Source of the DNA: Owenia fusiformis
Taxonomy: Eukaryota; Annelida; Polychaeta; Sabellida; Oweniidae
Direction: 5' to 3'
Assembly: GCA_903813345.2 (NCBI GenBank)
Contig: CAIIXF020000001.1
Span: forward strand, 17,381,915-17,445,914
DNA length: 64,000 bases
The position numbers were made by a program, and so were the translations under genes. Positions 12,601-27,600 of the stretch are shown piece by piece. The notes under the pieces are model-generated. The model did not search any database. It saw nothing but the letters and a program-made list of their open reading frames with translations, and was not told the origin of the DNA. Numbering within the stretch: position 1 is the first letter of the stretch; every line of letters starts with the position of its first letter.

Positions 12601-15600
12601 CTTGTGGAGTTTTTGCCTCCCATGTTTGGAGTTTGGAGGGTCCAGTCATCTCTTTTAAATCTCTTCTGCCACCTCATAAGTGTAGTTCTATCTTTTATAC
12701 TTTCTTCATGGTAGCATCAGTTTTGCGTGGCTGTGATTCCAAGTGAAGTATAAAATTAGGCCAACAAATGCAAGGCCTTCTGTTATCAGGCGAAAATTGC
12801 AGCCATTTTTATGTCCCCACCACATAGTGTGGGGCCATATTGTCGTCCTAGGCGCGTCCGTCCGTCTGTCTGTCTGTCTGGTTGTCTGTCTGTCTGTCCG
12901 TCCGTACGTCCGGCAGTTTTCTCCAAAACCGCTACAGGTATCACCATCTAATTTTCAGGAATAACCTATGAGTGCCTATAGATGTGGATGAAAAAAATTT
13001 AACTCGAAACCTACTTCCTGTCGGCCATTTTGAAGTCAAATGCTGAAATCCTTGTCTGCAAATTTTAAGAAAAACTGCTTCACAGTTGCTTTTAAAACTT
13101 TAACATCTTGTTCAGCTCACTTCATTCTAGATCTGATTAGGTTTTGGACCTGCTAGCTCAGTCATGTCAGCCATTTTGAATGTCTTAAGAAAAGTTAGCG
13201 CGCGATAATACTTTGTATCATATTGAATGGTGTTTTTGAGTTTTCATACTTTAACTATTTAGTAGCTTTATAAATAATTTCAGATTTACTTTGCTGTAAA
13301 AGCCTACTTTATTGTTAACAGTAGTTATATGTGATAATTTTGTAAAAAGAAATCAGCAAAAACTCATAAGGACTTTTTTATTGTCGGCCATTTTGGATTT
13401 TTCGGTCCTAAAATCTTGTCTGTGAAGTCTTGTCTGCGCGTTTTCAGGTGAACCGTTTGGTGGATCAATTTCAAATTTTCAGGGATGATTCTTAGTATAA
13501 AAATCTAGATCTCATTAGTTTTTTGGCATTCTGGGTAAATGTCAAGGCAGCCATTTTGGATTTTCCGTCTTAAAATCTTGTCTGTAAAGTCTTGTCTACT
13601 CGTTTTCAGGTGAACTGTTTGGTAGATCAATTTCAAATTTTCAGGGATGATTCTTAGTATGAAAATCTAGAACTGATTAGTTTTTTTGCATTCTGGGTAA
13701 ATGTCAAGGCAGCCATTTTGGATTTTCCGTCTTAAAATCTTGCCTGTAAAGTCTTGTCTACGCGTTTTTAGGTGAACGGTTTGATAGATCAATTTCAAAT
13801 TTTCAGGGATGATTCTTTGTATGAAAATGTACATCTGATTATTTTTTTTGCATTCTGCGTAAATGTTAAGGCAGCCATTTTGGATTTTCTGTCCTAAAAT
13901 CTTGTCTGTAAAGTCTTGTCTACCCGTTTTCAGGTGAACCGTTTGCTAGATCAATTTCATATTTTCAGGGATGATTCTTAGTATGAAAATCTACAAACAG
14001 ATTAGTTTTTTGACATTCTTGGTAAATGTCAAGGCAGCCATTTTGGATTTTCCATCCTGAAATCTTGTCTGTAAAGTCTTGTTTACATGTTTTTCTGGTT
14101 AACTGTGTGACGGATCAATTTCAAATTTTCAGGGGTGGTTCTTAGTTTGAAAATCTAGAACTGACTAAATTTTTGGCATTCTGGGTAAATTTTAAGGTGG
14201 CCACTTTGGATTTTCCGTCTTCAAATTGTGTTGGTAAAGTCTTGTCTACTCATTTTCAGGATAACCATTTCACGGGATCACCACTTGGTGGGGACATTTT
14301 GTACACGTTTGTGTTCTTGTTGCAATTTCTTGACTGCGACTGTATTTGAATATGTGATTATTGAACTGTGGTATTGGACATGACAGTGCTGAATGTCATT
14401 ACAATTTCCGAATCATTTTGATCATTTAAAAGAAAGAAATATTGATAAAATGACACTTTGGATATTTTCATAATAAGAAAAATTGGTACCTGCCCCACCC
14501 ACCCCTACCCCCATGTTGCTATAGCAACCATATTAAGACTTAATATTAATATTTGATGCTAATTTGAAAGGATATAATAGATAAAAATTTCAATTGTTAT
14601 ACATGTATACACTAAATTTCAGCTGAATTGAAAAATATTAAACAAAGTTAGAGTATAAAGTGCATTACTTCTGGGACAACCCTCGTAATGTCGTTACTTA
14701 TTTTATTACCTACAGAGGAACAGATGTATACTGGAAGGTGCTATACTATGTGTACAATATAGATACGGGTGCTAATACATTATTGGAGCCATCCCTGTAC
14801 CTTCCTCTGGACACATCAGCCCTGCAGGCTAAACTTAGCTTCGCTAACAGCAAGGGTCTTTTATACACCCTCATAAATACAAAGAGTTTGGAACCCGAGC
14901 GATTTTCTAATCTTTACGGCTTGTATTTCGACAAAGAAGTCAGTAAAGAGAGATATGATGATGTTGAAGCTGGACTAAAGGAGGCTTGGTTTGCCACCAT
15001 CACAGGTATTACAAACGGCAGGACCATTAATTACACATATTGTTTATTCACTATTAAATCCCACTTGGGTAGCAACACAATAGAATTTGCTGTGGTTTAT
15101 TTTTAAGAATGTATGGTTTTATCAAAAGGAAAGTGCATTATTTTTCTATTGTTTTTAAAGAATGTACACTTGGCAAGCTATCAAAAACAAGTGAGACATA
15201 AATGACCATTGACAGTTTTTGATAGTTTTCATTCCCTAAAAACAAAATATACAAAAATACATGTACCCTTCTCTTGTTACTGTGCATTCTTTAGAATAAA
15301 ACAATTTATCAATTTTAATTGCTATTTACATCATTGATCTTATCTTACTTACAAATATTCTGCTGTATTCAAATGCAATGTTCTGGACTGGACAATCACC
15401 TGTAGTGCACTGAAGCTAGACTAATTATAGCCCACTCAGTCACTTACGTCAACTCACACTCATGAGGTCAATGCAACCAACTCTTTTTGTTGTTACAATT
15501 AATTGGCTATATAACTACATGAACAGTCAACTCAAAAGAACTCACTCACTTACATGTATCAAACCACTTACCCCTACATGAACAGTCAACACAAAAGAAA

Positions 15601-18600
15601 TAAAATTTTCCAGATTAGATCATTGACCATTTACCTGCAATATACCATTTACCTGTAATAAGAATGTGTGTGATTTAAGTAAGATAAAGCATTCGAATTC
15701 GATTTGATAAGAAATAATAACCTCAGGCCTTCGGCCTTCGGTGTATTATTTCTTATAAAATCTCATTCTTATGCTTTATCCAGTACAGAATGTTTGTAGT
15801 TGTATCTGAAGTGGTCAGTTGACTTATTTAAAACAACCCATTGACAATCCATTATTGCTCTCAATTTGAATTTCATTGTAAAAGTACAAAATTGAAAATG
15901 ATAAGATCATATTAAAATTATTTTGCTGTTGATGCTGAATGTTTGATACCTTTTGTAGGGCTTTCAGATGTTGACTCATTTGAACTAAAAATAGTACGAC
16001 AGGAGGAGATCATACAGAAATCGCAGAGGTATGGTTATTGTTCACACTTTATTTAGACGTATTTCTATTATTAGTAACCTATGAGCATTCATTTCCAGAA
16101 TACCCAACCATAAAAACATCTTGCATAGGCATTGTTGCAGCTATTATAATTGTTTGCTTGTTGTCCATTAAACATTCTTTTATGACAAAAAAATATGATT
16201 TCCAGAAGCTCGAAATGGAAAATCTTCTACTCTATTAACATTGACACCAGTCTCAATATCAACCTTGATAATATGCCAACAGTACAACAACTTAAAGACA
16301 AAATCAAGATACCTAGCGACCAGGGTGACTACACCATTGTTGAAAGATATACTGGGAACCAATTTAGGCAGCAATATGCATTCAAACTTGCATTTGATAG
16401 CTTTTTGATTGACACTGACATAGATAACGTTCAAGCAGCATTGCAGACAGCTTGGGATCTTCACCTACCAGGTATTGTATTAAACTGCTATTAGTCAATT
16501 GTAGTAATAATGTATTAGGATTTATTTGTAAATGTCCTATTAGGGGCAAATGTACATCCAACAATAAAAAGAAATTACAGTAAAAATATTTAAAAGAAAA
16601 ATCAAGAAAATAAGACTGCAGTCTTCAAATTACATTAAATTGCACACTAATTACATTAAATTACACACTTATGTTTGAATGAAACCTATTTTAGTATTAT
16701 AAAGAAATAATAAACTATGAATGGTATCCTGCAGATGCGTTGATCAAATTTTGGAAAATAAATATGATGATTATTAAGAATTATTTCTTGTCCAGTTCAG
16801 AATTTTATGTTGATGTTATTACAGGTAAAACGCTAACCATTGAGGTCGCGAGGGTAGAGGAATACATCCATATAACTGGGTATGATCATTATCTTATTTA
16901 TCAATGAAAAAACAATATTTCGAATCAAAATAGAAAAAATGTACAAAACACATGAAACATTGAAAGAAACACAAAGGAAATATTAACTGTAGCATATCCA
17001 AAGCACTGAGTTGATGCATAATACATTCTGTCACGGGAACAAATAAATTTTTATGTGTGTTTGTTTTCCAGGAGACCCCGGTGGAGTCTTTATTACTACA
17101 TTAGCTACAATGGCAGAGTTGTCCACCCTAATATGGTATCTTCTATAGACACCAACAGCATAGATGTTTCATTCATTAATGCACTAGGTGGACAATACAA
17201 TATTATTGACCTGGAAAATGCATGGAGATCTTCATTCAGTTATGTGGTACAGCTATCCAGGGCAGTTTTAGCAATAGACTATGATGCTTTCAAGAAAGGA
17301 TGCGTTCAAGCATGGCTTGATGCGAATCCAGGTGAGACACGATGTAAGATAGTGTAAATCAAAATAAGGTTCACATGAGCGTCAAGGAATGAAACAAATA
17401 TTCAACAAATATTTACGAAATAATTGAATTCAGAAAGTGGAATATGTATTGATGCCAATAAAATTAAAGCTGCGAGAGTGATAATCTAGAAGTATATAGG
17501 TTGGATTTTTTTTATTTTCAGGATTTACAAGTTCTGACATTGCACTTGTGTTGTCTGGACAACGGGAATATATACAACAAAATGGGTATGTAGTAATGTA
17601 CATATATTCAGGATTAGAAGCAAACTTATATTACATTTTCACATTTTTGTTTACCAAGACCATGCACATTTCCAATGAGTCATCATAATAATCAGAATCT
17701 GAAATGGGTCATTGTTTCACATGCATTCATTTTAAATTACAATAATGTAGGATAAAGATAAAAAGCAAAAGATAACATATTAAACTTTACAATTGCAGAG
17801 ATGCTGCATGGGAATTAATCTACTTTGTCACGAAAGATGATGAAGTTTTGAACCCTCAGGCATTCCGTAAAGTGACAATAGAAACCTACAGGAAACATCT
17901 CAGCATTGATGCCACTCAACTCAACCTGAAATATGACACAATTCTACTTGATGATATACTAGGTGTCCCATACAGTGACCTCTTTAGTATTCAACTTACA
18001 AAAGAGATATTTGAGACAGATTTTGAGCTGGCCAATAATGGTCTGCTTTCTGCCTGGAAATCTCAGTGGTCAGGTAAAGCGAAATCTTCCGGATCCCTTA
18101 TAGTGATAGAAGGATGACATACGATGTATGCTATCTTTCGATAACCATAACCTAATATATATTTCACCCGTTTCATGATCTTACCTTTGATTATGACGTG
18201 AGTAAATCATGCAAGATTATTTTATATAAATAATTTGCTCTTTGGCCCTTTGATTACAAATAATCTTCTTATTTTCCAGCAGTTAATCCATATTTTATTC
18301 ATTTTTTTAAATATGATAATTTCCAGATGCAAGTGCAATATCTGTTATCCAACAAGAACCATGCGTCGATAGAAATACAAGGTGAGTGTCACGTAACCTT
18401 CCACGAAGATACAGTTTATATTTAGATTATAATAATCGGTTTATTATGTTTTTCATCCAATAAATTAATTTTTCTGATCATAAATCATTTTACATATGTA
18501 TGAACTCAGGAAATATTTTAATGAACTTGTAATTTTGTGATGAATTAATGTCATTATAGAACACCAATTTGGAAACTGCTCTTTGAGGTTACCCCCAGCT

Positions 18601-21600
18601 TGAGCGATGTAACAATCACCCCTGGTAGCCACTTATCCCTTACACAGAATGCTATGAAAGCAGCTGGGTGGGGCGTAGATCAGTCAAGACTGAATGGCTA
18701 TAATATTATAGCTGCGGGAAGTGAGGAACTCCTCAGGATCTCCCAGTCATACGAGATCAATTTGAATCTTAGGATTCCACGTCAACATCTCAGTCAGTTC
18801 AGATTAAAATTGATATCCCTGTTCAAAGCAAGAGGTTTGTGTAATTATTATATCTTATTTTAGTTAATAATATATAACCAAGTATGAGAAATGTTTCTGT
18901 CATATAATAAACTATTAAATTAAAATGGCAATTATGTAGAGAGAGAATATAAGCATAGTTGAAAGCCCATGATATAAGTAACAAAACTAATCATGGTGGC
19001 CCGTGTGACTTGAAGTTTCTCTTGTTTGCAACTAAAAAGTCATTAAAGGTTGAATCTGATCACCACTTAGTATCATTGAATAGTGTCTTTATTTTAGGTT
19101 TGGATAGTAATGCAGAGGTTGAGGTTGTGATTGGCAGACAGGTTAAATATAGGACCAATAACAGGTGAGTATATAATTTATTTAGTCATGAAAACAGCGG
19201 TTGTATTAAGTCATACTTTCATTAATATTTTATATTATTTTGGGCCCTCAAATGTGATTCATCATTATGAAATACTGATGTATACAACGAGTCATTGTTT
19301 TGCTTCTTGTTTCAGCAATTTCCCCTTCATTACAAAGGCTTTCATATTCTTAGAAGTCAATGATGTCATGACGAGTAGTACTACATCACTACCAGTCACC
19401 CCACAGGATTTAAGTCAACTTATAGATTTCCCCCACCCTAGGGGACTAGACTACAATGCTGTTATAGCATCTGACTATGTCATGAGGGAAAACAGTCACA
19501 GACTTGAATTGCACATTAGCAGCAGAGTCTCAAGAAAGAACTTTGATGACTTTTTGAAACTCATAAAAAATACCTGGTCGAATAATGGTGAGTTTGCAAA
19601 AAGATTGAGAGTGGTAATATGATCTGAAAATTGAACCTAGCCTATACAAGTCAGCATTTATGGTTTAATTATCCCAACGAACGAAGTTCGTTAGGGATAT
19701 AGTGAAGCCCTCCGTCCGTCCGTCTGTCCGTCAGTCCGTCAGTCCGTCAGTCCGTCAGTCAGTCAGTCAGTCAGTCAGTCCGTCCGTCTGTCCGGAAGAT
19801 AACTCAAATACTAGTTGACAGATTTTCTTCATATTTATTTTTTTCAAGATGGCCGCCGCTTTAAAAATGACGGGACTTTTTCACAAAAATCATAAATTTT
19901 TCATTCTAAACCAAAGTAATTAATATTATTGTTTGAAATTTTGGTAGTGTATTCACAACATTTATCTATTTCACATATATTCCGTGTTTTTCATCCTAAC
20001 CCCCAGGGGCCATGTATGGGGGGACAGGAAAACAGAAATTTTCGCTAATTTTTAGATCTTTCTGAAGTGTAGCTTTATTATACTCAAATGAAAGGCAATT
20101 AAGAGTAGATTGCAAATATTGTATCTTTTTTCTGATTCGAGCCTCGTAAAATTCAAATTGGCCGTCTAATGTACGATTTCGCAATAATTTTTCGATCCCT
20201 TCAAAGTATGGCTATATTATACTCAAATTGAAGGAATTTTGGAGTAGATCACAATTATGGTATTATTTTTCAGATTTGTACCTCAGAAAATTCAAAATGG
20301 CTGCTTTGCAGGAATTCGCAATTCTAAAATCTAATTTTTTCATTTTCAACCAAAGTAATGAGTATAATTGATTGGAATTCGGTAATTGATATTTTGTTCG
20401 TTGGGATTTGCTACTCCGCGGAGTTGCCGTTATCTAGTTATGAAATAATTGATCATTAGTTTGACTGAACAAATTATCTTCCTGTATTCTTAAACAAGAT
20501 GTTTCTGTTCAATCTCTAAACTAAAACTATAAAGTATACAAGTACTTACAGTAACATTATAAAACAATATTTGATATCATTTTTTAGTTCCTGGCCATAT
20601 AACTGATGTCGAATTACAGGCGACATGGAAAAATAAAATGGACATTGAACTTATCAACAGAGAGGAATACATTGGAGATGACAGGTATTCAAAGTCAAAT
20701 ATTGCAAACATTTTATTCATTTACATGTTGTTTTTCTATTTTATGAATAACTCAAGCGTTCTTCTGAGGAGGCTATGAAAATTGGGCAGTCAATGAGACC
20801 GGTCAATTACATATTATCTAAATATGGAACAGAATGGGAAAATACCAAGGGGATGGGTCTTGGAAGGTGACCATGCACACAAAATACATAAAACCATAGT
20901 ACTAAATTATTTGATAACCTGGGATATAGAGGAATTTAGATGTGTGGTATAAAGTTAAGAGATGTGTTCAGAATGATAAGTTTTGTCTTGAAATTAAGAT
21001 CAATTATAATATTTCAATTTCAGTTCTATCTACCACAAGTTGATATACTACCTCTTTTATGATGCCACAGTCTTAAACCCTGAGCTTCTTTCTGACAAAC
21101 CGGAAATACCATCATCAGACATATCGTTCAATGGACCTTATGGTTTGACATATTCAGTGTATGGCGGCAAAATGAAGGAAGGAATGAGTGATCTATATAC
21201 TGTGTTCCTCTCAGACAATCTAGATTTAGAGGAAGTGGAGAATATCACTATTGTTTTGGAGAAGTCCTGGCGCAAGCATCTGGAAGGTAAGAAGAACCTC
21301 CTATAAATGAATATTGCTTTAAATTAAATATTAATATGTTCTTCAAGATGATACATGTGTAAAGGTCTTTGCTTTGTCTAAAAATAAGATATTTTTGGTA
21401 AAACATGTATTGCTTTTTCGAAAAATATTTGATCAATGAATGAATTATAGGTATACATTTGAAAATAAAAAATGGACCTACAGTATGTTCTAGCGTAAAT
21501 AAATGGTACCAGAACGTAACTTGCACCTAAAAATGGGTGTCTAACTTATGTATTGTATCATTGTTATAGGTGGAAATATCCTCGGTGTCTCTGACACTAT

Positions 21601-24600
21601 CAGTATAGAACTACTACTGGCACAACCCTGGGTTGCAGAATATGGGTAAGTGGATGAAAGAGAGTTATATGGAGTATGTTGATCCAAAATGTAATTAATT
21701 ACTTGTTACTGATAATTGTCACAGTGTCTGTCATCAACATTACTTTTCTACCATCTGAAACAAATCATCCAATTTCACATAATATCCCCGCATCAATATC
21801 AATAATAAACAACTCTATATAATTGAGATATCCAATTAAAATATTGAAATCTTGTTTCAGGAAATTCTGTACCAAGGTTGTGTACATAGTCAAAGTGAAT
21901 GACATCCGCTACAACCCAGATGAGGAGGTAGGACCCTCTACTGACATTATCAAATTTGAACTTGAGATTGACGAAGATGCCACATATGAACTGTTTGAAG
22001 GAACTGCCTTGACTCCTCTGGAGCTGAACTTCGATATTATCGTGAACAGACTGGTTTTAGCTTCTGAGAGACAATTAGTTGAGGAAGCTCTGTTAGCTGC
22101 TTGGCAGAATTTCAGATCAGGTATATTGAATCTCAAGGTCAACATAACACTATATGACAGGACGGACAAGATTCATGAATGTAAGCCGAGAAATAACACT
22201 CATTAAAATTATGCAAACTCTCTTTAGTCTATATCATTTCAAATTTTACCCCCAATCTTTAATTGCTGTAAATATTGTTGCAGATCTCAGTGATCTTGAG
22301 GTGGACATTATCTTGTCAGAGGAGCTGGAAGGCGCAAAGTAAGCGAACAATCTTTGCAGAATTTACTCTGATAAAGAATATATACTCCTCAAAAAAAGTT
22401 AAGGACCAGTGGTTTTCCTCATAGGTTTACATGTTAACCACCATATTTGTTTGAACAACCATTTTCTAAGCGGGGAACAAAAGAAATCCAAATAAAGAAA
22501 ATAAATCTGAATCTTGATTCTATTCCCTATTAAGTCCGCAACGTTTCATTGTTATATCTCCAATACATTGGTTCAAAATTTGATGTCAAAATTGATGAAT
22601 TTCATGAAATTTAACAAAAATGGCTTTGAAAAACACTGGTCCTTAACTTTTTTGAGGAGTATAATATAAAACTCTTAATATAAATCTATTTTGAAAATGA
22701 ATAATAGAAAGCGAAGTGAATAATAGAAAGATAATGTTTAATCTACATATTTGTATGTATTAGATTATTTCATAAATACAAACTTATGATTAATTGTTTT
22801 TTTCATTAATTCAACACATTCTGCACTGGTCAATTAATGTGTTACGTGTTAAGACACACATCCCACAGTGAAACACAAATACATGTAGGAATAAAGTCTT
22901 ATTGTATGTTATACATGTATACCCCATAACATTTACAATACTGTTTTCAGTTCTGTACCAGTATATCGTATCACATACTCTGTGAAATCTAAAGGCATCT
23001 ATCTGGAGTCTTGGGAAGAGGACAAACCATCAAATGCAGACTTCAACAAATACTTAAAGGAGAAGCTCGCTAATAAACAACCCTTTAATATATACACGGG
23101 TAGCTGGTTCAGATTGTATAGATTGAAACTGAGGAGAGGTTTACGAAAAAGTGATGAGGCAACTATTATTAAGGCATTGGTTGAAGCTTGGAAAGACAAC
23201 AATAAAGGTAGTTCCCAAAAAATAATTTCACCATTTTCATTATGACAAGAAATATTTGATGATTAACATTTGAAGTACAAATATTCATACATGGCATATG
23301 AAAGATTTGGATTGTATATATGAAATATATTATATAGATTTGACTATGTTTAATCAGACAGCATAGATTATTTGGGATAATGAGAGGCGATCCAAAAGTA
23401 TTGGATGCCCTTCTCTAATGTTGTTGGTATTTGATAAAATTACTTGAAACAAAGATAGAGCGGGGCGTCCAAGACTTTTTCATCACCCCTCGTAATTGTA
23501 TATGTCTGTCTGTTAGAAATTAATAATAATTAATGGTAAACGACTTTTATGTCACCTGCTCAAGGTATTGTTATTATAGTCTCCAATTATTTGAGGATGA
23601 TCTCGGTGGTCGGTGTATGTAACAAATGGTAGTTGGTGACATCAAGGGAATTTGAAATTTGTCGCATCAATTCTCTCAGTTTCACGATTTAGCCGATGCA
23701 GATATAAGCAAATATTATTTGAATGTTGTTGGGCTAATGGTTTGAATTGTGATATTAAATCATTTTGGTATTATACAGGGTGACCCAAAAAAAATGCAAC
23801 CCTCCATTTCTCGAATATTTTTCTTAAATGGAGGTTAATTGCTCTGAAATTTGGCACACAAGGACTTCATTCAATGTGGGATCCTCTGGCAAAGTTTTAA
23901 TAATCATAGTCTCATATTGATAGAGTTATGGTCGTTCCAAAATATGCTCCAAATGTCGTCCATTTCCAATGTTAGGTTTTCGGATGAGTCACATTCCCTT
24001 CTTTCTGAACATGTAAACTCAAGAAATAATGTGTTCTGGGATCACAAATTCCAGATAAAGTGATTCACAGGCCCCTACATTCTGTTAAATGCACAGGTTG
24101 GGCTGCCAATTTCCAAACATGAAATCATCAGCCCCTTTTGGTTTGAGGTTGATAATGGCAACACTGTTACTGTTAACACACAGCGCAATATTGGCGTTCC
24201 CAGGCAGTTTTAGAGTGACACAGAGGCTTTAATAGACAAGAACAGTGGTTCTAGAAGGATGGAGCTACTCCTCACACTTCTAATGATAGCATAGCCTGGC
24301 TCACTAGTCATTTCTATGAGAAGATTATCTCTCCTAGGATGGAGGACCCATGGTCATCCCACAGTCTTGATCTCAATGCCTCTGACTTCTATATACGGGG
24401 TTATTTAAAGGTTAATGTGTATGAAAATAACCCTTCCGCAATTGCAGAACTCCAATAAGCAATGGCTGCAAAAATTTGAGCCATACCCATGGGGAAGAAT
24501 GCATACGTGTTATAAACAGTTTTCCTTGGACATTGCAAGTTTGTTTTCAACGAAATTGACGACATCTGGAGCATATTTTGGAACAACCATAACTCTATCA

Positions 24601-27600
24601 ATATAAGACTATGATTATTAAAACTTTGCCAAAGGATCCCACATAGAATGAAGTCCTTGTGTGCCAAATCTCAGAGCAATTTACCTCAATTTAAGAAAAA
24701 TATTGACGAAATGGAGGGTTGCATTTTTTTTGGGTCACCCTGTACAATTGTCTTTCCGTCAATATCCAATAAAATCCTCAGATATAATTTCTTTAGATTG
24801 TGTACAGTACACATACAATGTACGGATACATACATATAACTTCATTGATAGACTATGAGTACTCTCTAGGTATAAATTAATGCTAATATGATATTTCCAG
24901 ATCAAACGTCTGATGTCACCATTACCATAAGGAAAAGACAACATCGTCGTCGGACAAACTGGTGAGAGCACAATTTTAAACATTTAACTTAAAACTGCCA
25001 TTTTGTTTTGCACGCCCTCAAATATGTTCACATGAACAGTAGATCTATAGGATATTTCCCATTAGATCGAAGAATCATTATAAGCTTTGATTACTGTAAT
25101 TAACATCATGAATGCTTACTTGTTAAGCAGTTGAAATTGAAGACCGTTGGCGAATCAATGAGGATAATAATAATACCAGTATACGTATAGGCCTTGGAAT
25201 TTATTATGAATTGTTTATTTAGGAATAAACTGGTATACGTGTGGTACACTGTGGTTGTCAACACCAATGATGCCCAGGATATAGGCTGGAAGAAGCCACG
25301 AAGGCGTAATGTGACAAAGATCCTTCGAAAATACAAGCTGGAAAGATGTGTGGGTTGTAAGGGAAAGAAGAGTAAATTCAAGGCATTTAGGGCGGCTAAA
25401 GCTCCAGCAGCTCCAGCGGTACAGGCTGGTGTAACGAATGCATGGAGAGCTGCAAATCCACGTAGGTTTTAAAATTAGGAAGTTTTAATCCAGTTATTCA
25501 ATTATCCATTTAAAGATTGGAAATAGGTAGATATAGAGAACTACAAGGGGAACATAGGTTCCTAGTCCCTATATGAGGTATCCTTGGTCCCTTTCTGTAT
25601 GTTCATAGATACATGCAGTACAGTACATGTACTGTATACTGAATGCAACACTAATCATACTCAAGCATGTCAAGGTTGGTTGATCTTAGATACTAATATT
25701 TGTTCATACAGGTATTCCACCTAGAAAGGTGCAGTGTTCTACTCTCACGAGAGGTCGCAAAGGAGACAAAGGAAGGCGTAAGAGACAGTCAGATGCCTCT
25801 AGTGATGGCGAGGATGATGTAGTTTTCACAGATGATGATGGGTTAGTAAACTTTATATAAACTTTATATACTTACAAGCTCCCCAGAACCATTGTAAATG
25901 CTTTTGATTAACCTTTATACTTAATTTAATGAATCAATCACCATTATAATTTTTTATTCAAATGTTTTCAGGAATGAATTGGAAGGTGTGGAGTATGTAG
26001 TGGGTGTTGATGGTGAAGAGCCTGACCCTACATTTGTTGCTGAACCCAATGCTACTCTGCTAGAAGATAGCCTTAAGGCGGCAGGAGCTGAGGAATGTGG
26101 CTGTGAACCAAGCAAGCAGAATAAGGTCACCGTTACAGGGGATGTCCAAGAAAATGCTCCCATTGAAAAAGTTCTGAAGGATGCTGTACAGGAAGCTAAT
26201 CCAGGTATGGTTTCATCTTTTCACAAATCTTTTTCTTGGACTGTTCTTTCTATTTCCCTCCCTCCCTGATTCCCTCCCCCATCTCAATCCCTCTCTCCCC
26301 ATTTCATACTATTTTTTACATGTCTATGTACGGTTTTACATAATTTGAAACATAGCTGCTGTTGAAAGCCAATGATTAATTACATTCAAAAATGTCAACC
26401 AAACGTTTTCATTTCGATTTTTGTTTTTCTTTTCAGATGTGCCAGAAAGTGATTACACTGTTTCATTACTTAAAGTTGAGCCAGGAACCTGGGAACATGA
26501 TGGAGAAACGTGAGTTGACTAACAGATTCAGAGTTATAATCCAAAATGTCTATGACCAATATACCAAATATAAATTTGATGAACACTAGTATCAGATGTA
26601 AAAATATCTGTACAGTAAAACCTGTCTCGTCCGATTTAGCAAATTGTAAAAGACAAACTGCCTTATTCTAGGAAACCAGTTTCCAAACTGACCTACAAAG
26701 TGTCATGTACAGGGGACGGATGTGATATAGGTGCCCTAGATACTGAGAGCCCACAACAGATAAACAGCACTATGCAGGGAGTACAGAGGTATGAATATGT
26801 GTTTTAAATGTAAACATGTCTTGAAATGTAAACACAATGAAAGGCATGAAAATCAAAAGAATAATTTTCATATTCATTCTTTCTTCTAAGTGAACATTGA
26901 CAAGATTAACACTGAGGGATTAAAAAGTGGTCTAATTAATTTAATCCAACAGTAATACTTTAAATATTACTCTCTTAACTTAAAGGGTGATTCATCCTTT
27001 GCCATACCAAATTGATTAGTATTTCCAAGCTTATTCCTTCCAATTGAATTTAAGATATTTTCATTCAAATAATAATGACAATATTCTGGGTTTGTGCTGT
27101 TTAATGCAGAAAATCTCGGATATACGTTTATAAATAACACTTGTTGTATCCCTACATTCATTTACTAATTTCCTTAATTGACACAATTTCCTATTTTTGC
27201 TATCAGAACAAAAGGTCGTGCGTTAAGTGTCCTAAAAGTGCCAGTATGTTACATGCATTATTACGAATTTTTATATTTCAAACTTTTAATAAACAGCATG
27301 TTTCATTTTCTTTTACTTTTTAGAATGGTTGTGATTGACCAAGGTGACATAAATATTCCTGAAGTCACAACTAAACCTGGTGATGTCACAACAAAACCTG
27401 GTGATGTCACAACTAAACCTGGCAGTGTCACAACTAAGCCAAGTGATGTCACAACTAAACAAAGTGGTGGCACATTGTCTCAGGTTTGAAACATATTCCC
27501 TAGATAGAATAAAACCTGTCCAATGAAAACATCTTTGGCACCAGCCAAAACTGTCTAGAATGTCCAATGGTGTAAAACAAAGGTTTTCTATTTGATTTCT

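Larger units (their letters stand above)
12158..14685. mobile_element. 2.5-kb TA-flanked TIR element hosting a nested repeat
   Basis: Termini CGACGGTTGTCCCAGAAATA (left) and the complement CGAGGGTTGTCCCAGAAGTA (right) are flanked by TA (12156-12157, 14686-14687). They resemble the other CGAGG mariner-type ends in this window. The left part may hold a decayed minus-strand frame that I could not assign; 12812-14296 is a second, nested element. Confidence 0.75.

Noticed and set aside
12400-12780. Possible minus-strand transposase in the 12.2-kb element
   Set aside because: Several stops and no convincing catalytic motif could be read.
12850-12910. TCTG/TCCG repeats as a CRISPR or coding repeat
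   Set aside because: A simple microsatellite at the head of a dispersed repeat; no spacers, and the same arrangement recurs at 19.7, 56.4 and 62.3 kb.
18959-19168. Frame overlapping exon 20B
   Set aside because: Only the part after the acceptor at 19097 fits the array; the upstream part is intron read-through.
159-26788. Calling the repeats SEA domains outright
   Set aside because: The strand/helix order is similar, but the SEA cleavage motif and characteristic residues are not seen; sequence reading alone does not establish membership.
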